Part shown: positions 10,048 to 22,659 of the stretch, piece after piece
How the letters are laid out: each line of letters opens with the position of its first letter
Numbering within the stretch: the stretch's first letter is position 1
DNA from: Portunus trituberculatus
Taxonomy: Eukaryota; Arthropoda; Malacostraca; Decapoda; Portunidae
Reading direction: 5' to 3'
NCBI RefSeq assembly: GCF_017591435.1
Contig: NC_059287.1
Span: forward strand, 8,503,924 to 8,567,923
DNA: 64,000 nt
Notes under the pieces: generated by a model
What the model was told of the DNA's origin: nothing
Database searches by the model: none
What the model saw: the letters and a program-made list of their open reading frames with translations, nothing else
Position numbers and translations under genes: made by a program

Positions 10048-11159
10048 AAGGATCCAACGTAAACAATACAGAGAACTGCAAAATAAATTGTTCATTCTTT
10101 GAGATGAATATATGGGGGTTAGAGATCCTCATTACAACTTCTCAAGGCTTGCTCACATTGAAATAGGCCAGTAAGCTGATAACTTTAATGACATATGTTT
10201 CTTACACGAATGCTCACTTTTATTTTATTTTTAGAATATGACATTAATTTGATCTTCATTTTACTTTTACCAGTATGACATTAGTTATGGTTTGATTTTA
10301 CTTTTAGAATGATGAAATTAGTTTTCATGCATTTGATTGTTTGTTTCTCTGGCATTTTACTACTACTTTACCTAATTTGTGCATAGTTGAATCAGATCAG
10401 ATGATCAGATGATTGTTGCAGGATTTGCCTTTGCTATGGTGCCTCCTTACAATTGTTTAATGTTTGTTTTCATACATTCTGACTTTTAAGTTCTCTTCTT
10501 TTTTCTTTTCTTATTCACCACATTTTATATATGAGTAGTTCTGAGGGAGAACGACCCAAGTGCCATTTCTTAAAAGCTGCCAAAAAAAATAGCTTCTAAA
10601 GTTTTACATTTAAATATTTTGAAAACCAACCATATGATTTTTGCAAAACATCTATCAAAACACTCCTTGACACGTCAGCTTCCCAATGGTATGAAAAATA
10701 ATTTTGATCTAATCATACATTCAGCAATTATTGATAACAAAAACAGTCCAGTTACTTGTGAAGTTCAAGTCAATTTGATGTATTCTTGTAAACTTAGATA
10801 AGACAATAGAGATGACTGTAACTCTAATATGAAGTAAAATTACAGGTGTACTTACCACACTGGTTTAAATGTTGAGCATTGAATGTTTATTCCCCCTTTC
10901 CTACCTTTCGCCGTTCTACCCTAACCTCATGATTAGTTGTCATAATTGAGCACCTCATCATCATAGTCAGGATGCATGACATTGTGCTCAATTGTGCCAA
11001 CCTGGAGGCCCTGATAAAAGGTCTTCCTGCCATCTGGCATAAGGCATAACAAGCTTGGTGGGTCACTCAGCTTCTCTTCACTGAGGTTTAGGTGAGCATC
11101 ATACAGGGGTGGGAGGGGGGCAGTACTCAGGTTGAACCTCTCACAGGATCATGCTCCTC
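10048..11159. other. AT-rich stretch, nothing recognised
   Basis: No convincing coding frame, TIR or LINE motif was seen. The only open frames are short and low in complexity. Confidence 0.5.
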
Positions 11160-11660
11160 TCTCTTTCATCACTCAGACCTTGGTGACATTGTTGTTGTTG
11201 AGTGTGTAGTCCAACTGGATGACGTAACCTTCTCAAAAATTCAGGCGGAATAGCAGCTTTTGTGCTTCCTTGAATGTTGACCCTGGTGCCTGATGTTTGG
11301 AGATGTGACTCTTCATGATGCCAATGTTAAGGAACATGGCCTGAGTCATGCGCACCACTTTGTACCCAGCTGACACCAATGCTTGAATGTGGAAAACATA
11401 GTCACCTGGCGTATATAAGTTTGACACACGTCTAAGATGGTACTCAGTGTTGCCAAATGCATAATCACAGGTAATGTAACTATGGCCTGGGATTAAGTAA
11501 ACATGGTCAATTCAGAAAAGTTGCCTTGCATGAAGCAGTTGCAGATACTAAAGCACTAGATTAATGTTTTTATTTTGGCCAGTGCAGTTATCTGAGAAGA
11601 CCATCAACTGTGTGAAGTCATCATTAACTAGTTCTTCATGGTCAAAATCAATGTGAAAAC
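11160..11660 (-). pseudogene. DUF7869-like protein fragment, decayed
   Basis: On the minus strand, 11655-11567 reads LMVFSDNCTGQNKN. After stops, a piece reading PGHSYITCDYAFG follows, then YKVVRMTQAMF in the frame 11427-11233. I recall SDNC-GQN and PGHS-CD motifs from the arthropod DUF7869 family, often multi-copy and transposon-associated; this assignment is from memory of the pattern only. At least two stops break it. The N-terminal part of what may be the same family lies at 62163-62480. Function unknown. Confidence 0.45.
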
Positions 11661-12431
11661 AGTACAATCCAAGAAACGTTTGTACCAGTGGCGTAGCTCA
11701 AAGGAGAGTCACTGGGAGGGCAGGCAGCTAGTTTATTGGCCACACACTGCCTACATCATGACATCATGTGTCATGTTACTGGCTGACTGGCTTTGGTGCC
11801 CAATCCACGTCATACTGCCCAGTGTGCGGGTTGGCTGGCTGCTGTGACGTCACAGCTCAGGGTGCTTGGAGGTTTCTCTCGTGGACTGCATTAACCCAGG
11901 AACCTCCATGTCACCAGAAGCAAAAAATATGCAACCTTGTATCGAAGTTTAAACTGCATTGTTTTAGAGAGAGAATAATGTAAACAACATCTAGTGCAAG
12001 AGGACGCCTTGAGCTCCCATTTGCACGGGATTAAATGTTTTCTCTGGGGTGGCGCTTGGATCGTTTTCCTGCTGAGCTACTCAGATACACTTTTTTTCTC
12101 TTCTATGTTTTCATTGTTATATAAAAACTGTTGTATTATACTTTCACAGTATGTATGTATGGTTGTTGGAGTTCTATGTTCTTGATTCCTTCACTATTAA
12201 AAAGAGAGCAATGTAGTAGGAAGTGTTCCAAGTCCTCTATGTTACCATTTTCGCACATCTGACACCGTTTTCATTTCTGTGTCTCCTTTGGTTGTTCAGT
12301 GGGAGGCAGCTGAATAATATTAAAAATTTGTGGGTGAACTAACTTTATTCTTGGCAAAATAACTAACTCTACATTTGGGCGAACTGACGTGGATGAACTG
12401 ACATGTGGGCGAAATTACTGTACAGCCCCGG

Positions 12432-12434
<3 letters not shown>
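11661..12434. other. Unassigned stretch
   Basis: A CAGTGGCGTAGCT word at about 11689 resembles the end of hAT-type elements, but I found no matching opposite end. No gene was recognised. Confidence 0.4.

Positions 12435-12507
<73 letters not shown>
12435..12507. repeat. (TC)n microsatellite
   Basis: Uninterrupted TC dinucleotides. Confidence 0.98.
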
Positions 12508-12510
<3 letters not shown>

Positions 12511-12584
12511 GTGAAGTGGTGAATTTTGAGTCGGTCATTATTGTATGAATCAGAAAATGAGTTTAATTCATGTTTAATTAATTC

Positions 12585-12908
<324 letters not shown>

Positions 12909-12926
12909 TCTTCCTCAATTACACAG

Positions 12927-13010
12927 GTGGAGAGATTTAAGAGGGAGAGATTGCAGAAACAGACTCAGTTAGACACCTTACAACAAACTTTGGATAATCA
13001 GAAGAGGAAG
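12927..13010 (+). CDS. Candidate internal exon of a host gene (coiled-coil segment)
   Basis: 84 bp (28 codons) between a consensus acceptor (pyrimidine-rich, then ACACAG at 12921-12926) and a consensus donor (AAG|GTATGT at 13008-13016). Only one of the three frames is open across it. That frame begins VERFKRERLQKQTQLD and continues with a similar Lys/Arg/Gln/Leu-rich helical pattern typical of a coiled coil. The length is a multiple of three. It does not match any repeat elsewhere in the window; the CR1 LINE starts about 75 bp downstream. I do not recognise the gene. If real, it is a plus-strand exon flanked by introns full of transposons. No second exon was found. Confidence 0.5.
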
Positions 13011-13084
13011 GTATGTACATATGTGCATCTGTGCCTGTGTTTGCATATTTTTACAGGGACATACTGCTAATGTTCCCACACCTC

Positions 13085-15087
13085 CCTGCACAGGAGATGT
13101 GGGATGTTTTTAAGGTTGTAGTAAAGGGTATAGTGATGCAGTGTATCCCTTACAAAGATATAAGGCAGAGAAACAGGAAGCCATTATGGTGGACTCATGA
13201 GATAGGTAGCCAGATCAGAGAGAAGAAGAGGGCATACAGAGAGTTGCAGAAAAGTTGGGAAGATGTAGATTTGATTAGGTACAGACAGGTCAGAGATGAT
13301 TTGAGTAAGGTTATAAAAAAAAGTAAAAGGCAGGCAGAGATAAAACTAGCTAGAGCTGGGAGTAAAGATCCCAAAAAATTATATAGTTATTACAAGGTCA
13401 GTGATAAAAGAAATAAGGATAGGATTGGACCACTCAGAAAAGATGGTGTAGTAGTGGATCAAAATGAAGACATAGTAGAATTATTGAATGAACAATTTTC
13501 TTCAGTATTTACTAGGGAAAGAAAAGGAAATCCTGTTACAAACAGTGTGACGAGTAGTTTAAGAGCTTTAGAAAATATTGATATATAACCGGGAATTATT
13601 AGGAAATTTATTCTTGAACTAGACGATAGGAAAGCTAATGGTCCTGATGAGCTACATGCCAGAGTACTTAGGGGAGGGTGTAGACAGTATTTCTGAAGCA
13701 CTTAAGTTAATCTTTGAAAGATCACTTAGGTTTGCTGAGATACCACAGGACTGGAAGTTAGCTAATGTTACTCCAATATTTAAAAAAGGTAGGAAGGATG
13801 ATGCGAATAATTATAGACCGATCAGTTTAACTAGTATAGTATGTAAGATACTAGAGAAAATCATTAAGGGTAGTATTTGGGAGCATTTAAATGAGAATAG
13901 ATTAATTAGAGATACCCAACATGGCTTTAGATCAGGGAGGTCCTGTCTTACAAATTTGCTCGATATCTTAGAATATATTACCAAGGAGTTAGATGATGGA
14001 AATAGCATAGATGTTATATATCTAGATTTTAGCAAGACGTTTGATAAGGTACCGCATAGGAGGCTAGTGTACAAATTGAGACTACATGGGATAGGGAGTA
14101 GGTTAGTTGATTGGATTAGTGAATGGCTTTCTGATAAGAAACAGAGAGTAGTATTAAATGGGGCCAATGTCTGAGTGGAAGGAAGTGGTTAGTGGGTTAC
14201 CCCAAGGATCAGTGCTAGGACCTCTTCTTTTCTTGGTGTACATTAATGATTTAGATATAGGAATTAGTAGCAAAGTATCAAAGTTTGCAGATGATACTAA
14301 GATAGCATGTGCAGTACAGGGTGAAAAGGACAATTACAGAATACAACGAGACCTGGACAGGCTGATAGCATGGGCAGACAGGTGGCAGATGGAGTTTAAT
14401 TCTAAAAGTGTCAGGTTATGCATTTAGGTAAAGACAACACAAACTTTAACTATGAGATGGAGGGATGTTGGCTAGAGGCAGTAGAGGAGGAAAGGATTTA
14501 GGAGTAGTGATAGACAGGACTATGAAATTTTCAAAGCAATGTTTAGAAGCAAGAAATAGGGCAAATAGGATCCTGGGTTTTATAAATAGAAATGTTAGTT
14601 ATAAAAGTAAGGAAGTGGTGCGTAGCTTATATAATTCCTATGTTAGGCCCCATTTAGAGTATTGCATACAGGCCTGGTCACCCCACTATAGGCAGGATAT
14701 CAACATGTTAGAAGCAGTTCAGAGAAGAGCAACTAGGATGATACCAGCTTGAAGCACCTGGAGTATAAAGATAGATTAAAGGCATTAAACATGTTTTCAT
14801 TTGAGAGGAGATGTATAAGAGGGGATATGATAGAGTTATTTAAAATGTTCTCAGATACAAACTACATAGATGTGAGATCTTTCTTTACCTTAGAGGAGGG
14901 AAGTAGGACTAGAAATCCTGGCAGGAAGATTAGAAAGCAAGGCTGCAGGTTAGGTATAAGAAAATATTTCTTTAGTCATAGGGTGGTAGACTTCTGGAAT
15001 GCATTGCCAGAGACGGTTGTAAATAGCACTAGTTTGACAATGTTTAAAATCAGATTAGATAAGCACTTAAATTTATTAGATTTATAA
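13085..15087 (+). pseudogene. CR1-like ORF2: reverse transcriptase
   Basis: RT of a CR1-group LINE. Motifs in order: KPLWWTHEIGSQIREKKRAY (linker), NYRPISLTSIVCKILEKIIK near 13810, QHGFRSGRSCLTNLLD near 13918, DVIYLDFSKTFDKVPHRRL near 14011, SGLPQGSVLGPLLFLVYIND near 14195, and KFADDTKI near 14282 with the catalytic Asp pair. The C-terminal part reads ISYKSKE-type then LEYCIQAWSPHYR and ends KHLNLLDL at 15087. Frameshifts or stops at about 13588, 14172, 14427 and 14751 break it into five frames. The catalytic motifs themselves are intact. Confidence 0.88.
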
Positions 15088-15375
15088 TTATGTATAGCAC
15101 TGCATGATAGTTTTTATAAGAAATTTACTATAGTTAAACAAGACATGATCCCCATGTATGGGGACCACAAATTGTAGAGGATTTCGCTGCAGGACTTACC
15201 CCTGTTAATGGGCCAAATATTTAGAATTAGTATATAATGTATTGTGTACTTGTAAGTGTATCTTTAAGTACTGATGACGAGGTCGCTGTGCGACTGATAC
15301 AGGATAACCTAGATGGGCCCTGGTGGCCCTTTGTTATCCTATTATTTATGTTATATATGTTATGTTATGTTGGAT
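13085..15375 (+). mobile_element. CR1-like LINE, 5'-truncated
   Basis: Plus-strand copy that begins in the endonuclease-RT linker (EMWDVFKVVVKG) and runs to a 3' UTR ending in short ATGTT-type repeats (about 15343-15375). No poly(A) belongs to it; the poly-T at 15398 lies beyond. Confidence 0.85.
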
Positions 15376-15730
15376 TTTTACTCCTACACCTAAGTTTTTT
15401 TTTTTTTTTTTTTTTTTTTCAGTGTTTGATCAGTTTTGAATGAATCTGCTTGTTTTCATCACAAAACATTACATTTAAAGTTTTATTCCTTCTATCCCCT
15501 AACAAAGTATTGTTTTGTGCTAAAAACAAAAAACATTAATTCAAAACAGCGCAAAACCTATCAAAAGAAAATAGTTTTGTTGTCACAAAGTACCATGACA
15601 GTGACAGTTACAGTGTTCTTTTGGAGGGTATATACTTACCACCACTGGCTAGATCAACCTAACCAAACTTATTTAATCAAATTTAGCATAATGTAGCAAA
15701 ACCTTAACCACACCTCAACCTAATCTTAAG
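15376..15730. other. AT-rich spacer with poly-T
   Basis: Holds a T22 tract at 15398-15419. No gene or element could be identified. Confidence 0.5.
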
Positions 15731-15875
15731 TCAAACTCCCCTTGAGGCTTCTGGTATTTAGCCAAAAACATCTCCAATAACTTCACTTCCTCATCTTTCC
15801 CTCCTTTACTCATCCTGATGGCATCACTACCATCTCTTCTGTCTCTAAAGCTGACCTCTTCTCTCAAACCTTTTA

Positions 15876-18800
15876 TTTATTTTTTTTTATTTTTATATTT
15901 TTTTTACATTACAAGGGCACTGGCCAAGGGAAAACAAAGTGTTGGAAAAAAAAAAATCCCGCTGGTTGCCAGGCCCTGTTAAGAGGAAAGTAGGAGAAAG
16001 AGAAAAAACAAAAAAATCTAAAAGGAGGGTCCAGTTAACGTAAGAGGTGTCTTGACACTCCTCTTTTGAAAGAGTTTAAGTCATAGGCAGGTGGAAATAC
16101 AGACACAGGTAGAGAGTTCCAGAGTTTACCAGTGTAGGGAATGAAGGAGTGAAGATACTGGTTAACTCTTGCATTAGGAAGATGGACAGAATAGGGATGA
16201 GAAGAAGTAGAGAGTCTTGTGCAGCGAGGCCGCAGGAGGGGGAAGGCATGCAGTTAGCAAGTTCAGAAGAGCAGACAGCATGAAAACAGCGGTAGAAGAC
16301 AGATAAAGATGCAACATTGCGGCGGTGACTTAAAGAATCAAGACAGTCAGTTAGAGGAGAAGAGTTGATAAGACGAAAAGCTTTAGATTCCACCTTGTTT
16401 AGTAAAGCTGTGTGTGGATCCCCCAGACATGAGAGCCATACTCCATACACGGGCGGATAAGGCCCTGTACAGAGCAAGCAGCTGGGAGGAGAGAAAATGG
16501 ACGAAGACGCCACAGGACACCTAACTTCTTGGAAGCTGATTTAGCAAGAGTAGAGATGTGAAATTTCCAGTTTAGATTTTTAGTGAAGGATAGACCGAGT
16601 GTGTTTAATGTAGAGGAGAGGGAAGTTGAGTGTTATTGAAGAAGAGAGGATAGTTGTCTGGAAGGTTATGTCGAGTAGATAGTTGTAGAAATTGAGTTTT
16701 TGAGGCATTGAACAAAACCAGGTTTTCTCTGCCCCAATCAGAAACAAGTGAAAGATCAGAAGTTAGGCGTCCTATAGCATCTCGCCTTGAGTCATTTAAT
16801 TGTTGTTGGGTTGGGCGTCTGTTGAACGCTGTTGAATAATGCAAGGTGGTATCATCAGCATAGGAGTGGATAGGGCATTGAGTCAGATTTAGGAGATCAT
16901 TGATGAATAATAGAAAGAGAGTGGGTGATAGGACAGAACCCTGTGGAACACCACTGTTGATAGTTTTAAGGGAAGAACAGTGACCGTCTACTACAGCAGC
17001 AATAGAACGATCGGAAAGGAAACTAGAGATGAAGGTACAGAGAGAAGGATAGAATCCGTAGGAGGGTAGTTTAGAAATTAAAGATTTGTGCCAGACTCTA
17101 TCGAAGGCTTTCGATATGTCAAGGCCGACAGCAAAGGTTTCACCGAAGTCCCTAAAGAGGATGACCAAGATTCAGTTAGGAAAGTAAGAAGATCACCAGT
17201 AGATCTGCCTTTACGGAAACCATACTGGCAATCAGAGAGAAGGTTGTGAGCTGATAGATGCCTCATTATCTTCCTATTAAGGATAGACTCAAAGGCTTTA
17301 GAAAGGCAGGAAATCAAAGCTATAGGGCGGTAGTTAGAAGGATTGGAGTGGTCACTTTTTTAGGGACAGGTTGAATGTGAGCAAACTTCCAGCAAGAAGG
17401 ATAAATAGAAGTAGAGACACAGATGAAAGAGTTTGACCAGGCAGTGAGCGAGTTCGGAAGCACAGTTTTGAGAACAACAGGAGGGACTCCATCCGGACCG
17501 TAAGCCTTCCGAGATTCAAGGCCAGAGAGGGCCAGGAAAACGTCTTTATAAAGAATTTTAATTTTAGGGATGAAGTAGTCAGAGGGTGGAGGAGTAGGAG
17601 GAATATGCCCAGAATCATCCAAAGTTGAGTTGGTAGCAAAGGTTTGAGCGAAGAGTTCAGCTTTAGAAAAGAAGAGACAGCTGTAGAGCCATCTGGATGA
17701 AGTAAAGGAGGGAAAGACGAAGAAGTAAAGTTGTTAGAGATATTATTGGCTAGATGCCAGAAATCTCGAGAGGAGTTAGAATTGGAAAGACTTTGACATT
17801 TTCTATTGATGAAAGAGTTTTAGTAAGTTGGAGAATAGATTTGGCATGATTACGGGCAGAAATATATAGGGCATGAGTTTCAGCAGTTGGATGGCTACGG
17901 AACCGTTTGTGAGCCGCCTCTCTATCATTGACAGCACGAGAACAAGCAGAGTTAAACCAAGGCTTTTTAGCTTTAGGGTTAGAGAAAGTATGAGGAATGT
18001 ATAGCTCCATGCCAGAGATAATCACCTCTGTTATGCGCTCGGCACAAAGAGAAGGATCTCTGACATGAAAACAATAATCGTCCCAAGGGAAATCAGAATA
18101 GTACTGCCTTAGTTCCTCCCACTTAGCAGAGTTAAAATGCCAGAAGCACCTCCGCTTAGGCGGGTCCTGAGGCTGCACTGGAGTGATAGAACAGGTAATG
18201 GAAATTAGATTGTGGTCGGAGGAGCCCAACGGAGAGGAAAGTTTAACAGAGTAAGCAGAAGGGTTGGAGGTTAGGAAAAAATCAAGAATGTTGGGCGTGT
18301 CTCCAAGGCGGTCAGGAATACGGGTAGGGAACTGCACTAGCTGCTCTAGGTCATGAAGGATAGCAAAGTTGAAGGTTTGTTCACCAGGTTGGTCAGTGAA
18401 AGAAGATGAAAGCCAAAGCTGGTGGTGAACATTGAAATCCCTAAAATGGAGATCTCAGCAAAAGGAAAGTGAGATAAGATGTGCTCCACCTTGGAAGTCA
18501 AATAGTCAAAGAATTTTACATAGTCAGAGGAATTAGGTGAGAAGTATACAGCACAGATGAATTTAGTTAGAGAGTGACATTGAAGTCTTAGCCAGATGGT
18601 AGAAAATTCTGAAGATTCAAGATTGTGGGCACGAGAGCAAGTGGTGTCGTTACGCACGTATGCGCAACATCCAGCTTTGGATTGAAAATGAGGATAGAGC
18701 AAGTAGGAGGGAACAGAAAAGGGCTGCTGTCAGTAGTCACAGACAACTGTGTTTCGGTTAGGAAGAGAAGATGAGGTTTAGTAGAGGAGAGGTGGTGTTC

Positions 18801-19185
18801 CACAGATTGAAAATTAGAACGAAGGCCACGAATGTTGCAGAAATTGATAGTGAAAGTATTAGATGAAGTGTCAAGACACCCAAGGTCGACAGCAGAGGGC
18901 AGTCCGACCTGGGGACATTTATGGTCCCTCCCAGAGGGGACTCCGAGGCAGGGCGTGGTGAAGCCATTATTAAATTTTGATTTGAAGAGAGTGTAAAAGT
19001 GTAAGGTGTTGTAGTGTAGTGTAGGAAGTAGTAGAAGTTGTCTTTAGAGGGCAGGCTGCAGCTGCTCAATTGTATAAATGAGACCACAAAGGGAACCGGG
19101 AAGAGAGGACACGGGGAATCACTCAGTCTGCAGCACTGCCTACATCCCCGTAAGTACCTCTCCTGGAGTATTCCACCGGGCGGCA
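15876..19185 (-). mobile_element. LINE family F, copy F1, near full length
   Basis: Minus strand, about 3.3 kb, from a 5' UTR (about 18968-19185) to an A-rich tail (T-rich on the plus strand at 15876-15905). It lies inside F2. I saw no separate ORF1. Confidence 0.85.
16076..18967 (-). pseudogene. LINE F1 endonuclease-reverse transcriptase ORF, frameshifted
   Basis: A single long ORF starting MASPRPASESPLGG at 18967; an upstream in-frame Met at 19087 is possible but lies in what looks like UTR. Endonuclease motifs: FCNIRGLRSNFQS, LLFLTETQLS, LGDFNVHHQLW (frame broken nearby), ILDFFLTSNPS and LGSSDHNLISITC near 18215. RT motifs: RKAYGPDGVPPVVLK, QYGFRKGRSTGDLL, VGLDISKAFDRVWHKSLI, SGVPQGSVLSPTLFLLFIND and SYADDTTLHYS near 16850, with both catalytic Asp kept. 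The C-terminus has RVESKAFRLINS. The family resembles sequences usually labelled jockey-like in arthropods; clade not certain. About seven frameshifts. Confidence 0.87.
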
Positions 19186-20365
19186 GGTGACTACTGCCTA
19201 CAACACCATCTTGGATGATTCTGGGCTTGTCCCTCCCTCTCTGCTCTCTGACTATTTCATGTCTTCAATTAAGTTTCTTCGTAATGATGTTTTCCATGCC
19301 CTCACTGGCCTAAACCCTTGGAAGGCTTACGGACCTGATGGGGTCCCTCCTATTGTTCTTAAAACTGTGCCTCAAAAACTGACCAAACTCTTTCAATTCT
19401 GTTTATCAACTTCTACCTTTCCTTCTTGCTGAAGTTTGCCTACATTCAGCCTGTTTCTAAAAAGGTTGACCCTTCTAATTGCTCAAACTACTATCCTATA
19501 GCTTTATTCTTTTGCTTGTATAAGGTTTTTTAATCTATCCTAAATAGGAAGATTCTTAAACACCTGTCACTTTGCCATCTTCTATGTGATCGCCAGTATG
19601 GCTTCCGTCAAGGTCGTTCTACTGGTGATCTGACTTTTCCTTACTGAGTCTTGGTCATCCTCTTTTAGTGATTTCGGTGAAACTTTTGTTGTCGCATTAG
19701 ACATATTAACTTTTGATAGAGTCTAGCATAAAGCTTTGATTTTAAAACTTCCCTTCTATGGTTTCTATCCTTCTCTCTGCAACTTTATCTCAAGTTTTCT
19801 TTCCGACTGTTCTATTACTGCTGTGGTAGACGGCCACTGTTCTTCTCCTAAATCTATTAATAGTGGTGTTCTTCAGGGTTCTGTCCTGTCACCCACTCTT
19901 TCTATTATTCATTAATGACCAAAACTTAACCAAATTTCTTTCCATATCCACTCCTATGCTGATGATACCACCCTACATCTTTCCACGTCCTTTCAGAGAT
20001 GACCAACTCTTCAGGAAGTCAACAGATCACACAGGGACGCCACAGAACACCTGACTTCTGTTCTTTCTAAGATTTTCAATTGGGAAAGAGAAAATCTAGT
20101 AGTTTTCAATGCCTCAAAAATTCAATTCCTCCATCTAACAGCTCGACACAACTTTCCAGACAACTATCCTCTCTTCTTCAGTGACATTCAACTGTCTCCC
20201 TCTTCCACACTGAATATCCTCAGTCTGTGCTTTACTCATAATCTTAACTGGAAACTCCACATCTCATCTCTTGCTAAAAACAGCTTCTATGAAATTAGGT
20301 GTTCTGAGGTGTCTCCGCCAGTTTTTCTTGCCCCTCCAACTGCTTACTCTGTATGAGGGCCTTCT

Positions 20366-21497
20366 CTTTTTTTTTTTTTTTTTTACGTAGGGAAGAGGGC
20401 CAGCCAAAGGCAAAAAAAAGAAAGTTAGAAAAAAAGCCCACTTGAGCGCTGGCTCTCCAAAGAGTACAAAAAGTGCCAAAACCGTCAGCCAGAATTAGGG
20501 GAGCAAATGCCTCGATACCTCCCTCTTAAAAGAAGATAAGTTGTAGGAATTTGGAAATACAGATGCAGGGAGGGAGTTCCAGAGTTTACCAGTGAAAGGG
20601 ATGAATGATTGAGTGTACTGGTTAACTCTTGCATAAGAGAGTTGGACAGAATAGGGATGAGAGGAAGAAGAAAGCCTTGTGCAGCGTGGCTGCAGGAGGA
20701 GGGGAGGCATGCAATTAGCAAGATCAGTAGAACAGTTACCATGAAAATAGCGATAAAATATAGAAAGGGATGCAACATTTCGGCGGTAAGAAAGAGACTG
20801 AAGACAGTTAGTCAGAGGAGGGGAGTTGATGAGACGAAGAGCTTTCGATTCCACTCTATCAAGCAAAGCTGTGTGACTGGAACCCCCCAAACATGCAAAG
20901 AGTACTCCATACAGGGACGGATAAGGCCCTTATACAGAGTAAGCAGTTGAAGGGGCGAGAAAAACTGGCGGAGACGCCTCAGAACACCTAACTTCATAGA
21001 AGCTGTTTTAGCAAGAGATGAGATGTGAAGTTTCCAGTTAAGATTATGAGCAAAGGACAGACCGAGGATATTCATTGTGGAAGAGGAAGACAGTTGAGTG
21101 TCATTGAAGAAGAGGGAAGGTTGTGTCGAGTTGATAGATGGAGGAGTTGAGTTTTTGAGGCATTGAAAACTACTAGATTTTCTCTGCCCCAATCGGATAT
21201 TTTAGAAAGATCGGAAGTCAGGCGTTCTGTGGCGTCCTCGCGTGATCTGTTAATTTCCTGAAGGGTTGGACGTCTCTGAAAGAATGTGGAAAGATGTAGG
21301 GTGGTATCATCAGCGTAGGAGTGGATAGGGCAAGAAGTTTGGTTAAGAAGGTCATTAATGAATAATAGAAAGAGAGTGGGTAACAGGACAGAACCCTGAG
21401 GAACATCACTATTAATAAGTTTAGGAGAAGAACAGTAGCCGTCTACCACAGCAGCAATAGAGCGGTCGGAAAGGAAACATGAGATAAAATGTGCCCC
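20366..21497 (-). mobile_element. LINE family F, copy F3, 5'-truncated, inserted in F2
   Basis: Begins on the minus strand in the RT domain (HFISCFLSDRSIAAVVDG near 21490) and ends with A19 (T19 on the plus strand at 20366-20384). The frame covers DVPQGSVLLPTLFLL, SYADDTTLHLS and a C-terminus ending near 20495. A clear target-site duplication was not found. Confidence 0.85.
20495..21490 (-). pseudogene. LINE F3 RT fragment
   Basis: Partial RT with the YADD motif intact near 21315, then SDWGRENLVVFNASKTQLL, LSFAHNLNWKLHISSLAKTA, and RVESKALRLINSPPLTNC. The N-terminal half (endonuclease and RT fingers) is missing by 5' truncation, so the fragment cannot act alone. Frameshifts at about 21080 and 20830. 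Confidence 0.82.
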
Positions 21498-21992
21498 TGT
21501 ATGAAGGTCTATTTGCATGTTTTGGGGGGTTCCACTCACACAATTCTATTAGATAGGGTGGAATCAAAAGCTTTACGTCTGACTGACTCTTCAGCCTCTT
21601 TCTCACCGCCGATGTTGCATCTCTTTCTATCTTTTATCACTATGTTCATGCTAACTCTTCTACTGATCTTGCTAACTGCATACCCTCCTCTCCTTCTGCG
21701 GCCCTGCTGCACAAGGCTTTCTTCTTCCTCTCATCCCTCTTCTGTCCAATTCTCTAATGCTAGAGTTACCAGTACATTTATTCATTCATACCTTTCACTG
21801 GTCAACTCTGGAACTCTCTACCAGGTTCTGTATTTCCGCCTTCCTACGACTTGTCTTCTTTTAAGAAGGAGGTATCAAGACATTTGCTCCCTAATTTTGG
21901 CAAATTTTCCTTCTAGAAAACCAGCACCCAACTTCTTTTTTTTTTAAATATGTTTTTGCCCTTTGCTTGCCCTCTCCTACATAGAAAAAAAA

Positions 21993-22659
21993 ATCTTAAT
22001 TCAACCCAACTATATTAAATTTAATCTAATTAAACTGATTGACCCTTACCAAACTAGCCTAATCAAACTAGCAAGGCTGAGAAATGAATATGAAGTCATT
22101 GCTGTCTTTGTAAAATCTGACGATACTTTGAAAATAGTTAAGGAGACACCCAGCATGGACAAACATCTTCCTCAGACTACTTGAAATATTTCAAGTTGAG
22201 TTCCTTTCTCTCTCTACTGGAGGGAATAAAATGCTCTGAATTGGTTTAATGAATTCAATATTTTTTTTAGTGTCTAGTTGCTGCATTCTCAAATAAGAGA
22301 ACTAAATTAATGTGATATGCATGCATGGGCAAGCACATCTTCACCAGTGACTAGCATGCTTTGCTTGAGCCCCTGCCTGTCCATCACATGTATAGTTGTG
22401 TCATTTCCCAGCATTTACATGGCAGCAAGTGAACTTGTTTCACAAAAAAATGACAAATCTTTGAAAGCTGCTGTGAGCTTTTTAAATAGTTTGCAGTGGA
22501 TATATATAGTTTTAATTACACAGAATGAGAACCTCTATATGATGAGATGGTTAAGAAAAGTGATGTTGAGACTGGTGCAAAAGTAAAAGAATTCTGATAT
22601 CTGTGTGTATGTTTATTTGTTATGAAAATGGTTCTCTGTCAGTATTGTGTGTATATGTG
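21993..22659. other. Unassigned AT-rich stretch
   Basis: Nothing recognised. Short open frames here show no known motif. Confidence 0.5.

Larger units (their letters stand above)
15776..21945 (+). pseudogene. LINE F2 RT remnants
   Basis: Plus-strand pieces: a NNFTSSSFPPLL segment at 15776, KAYGPDGVPPIVLK near 19322, a QYGFRQGRSTGDL segment near 19596, GVLQGSVLSPTL near 19865, and a YADDTTLHLS segment near 19957. The third part (21498 onward) reads RPCMK, HVLGGSTHT and LLDRVESKALRLT, the C-terminal region. Many frameshifts; more diverged than F1, consistent with being the older host copy. Confidence 0.8.
15731..21992 (+). mobile_element. LINE family F, copy F2 (plus), split by two antisense F copies
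   Basis: Three collinear plus-strand parts: 15731-15875 (end of endonuclease/linker), 19186-20359 (RT) and 21498-21992 (C-terminus and 3' UTR with A-rich tail). Gaps are filled by F1 (15876-19185) and F3 (20366-21497), both minus strand. The broken ends abut sequence positions that are adjacent in F1 and F3, which shows that the parts were once contiguous. Confidence 0.85.
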
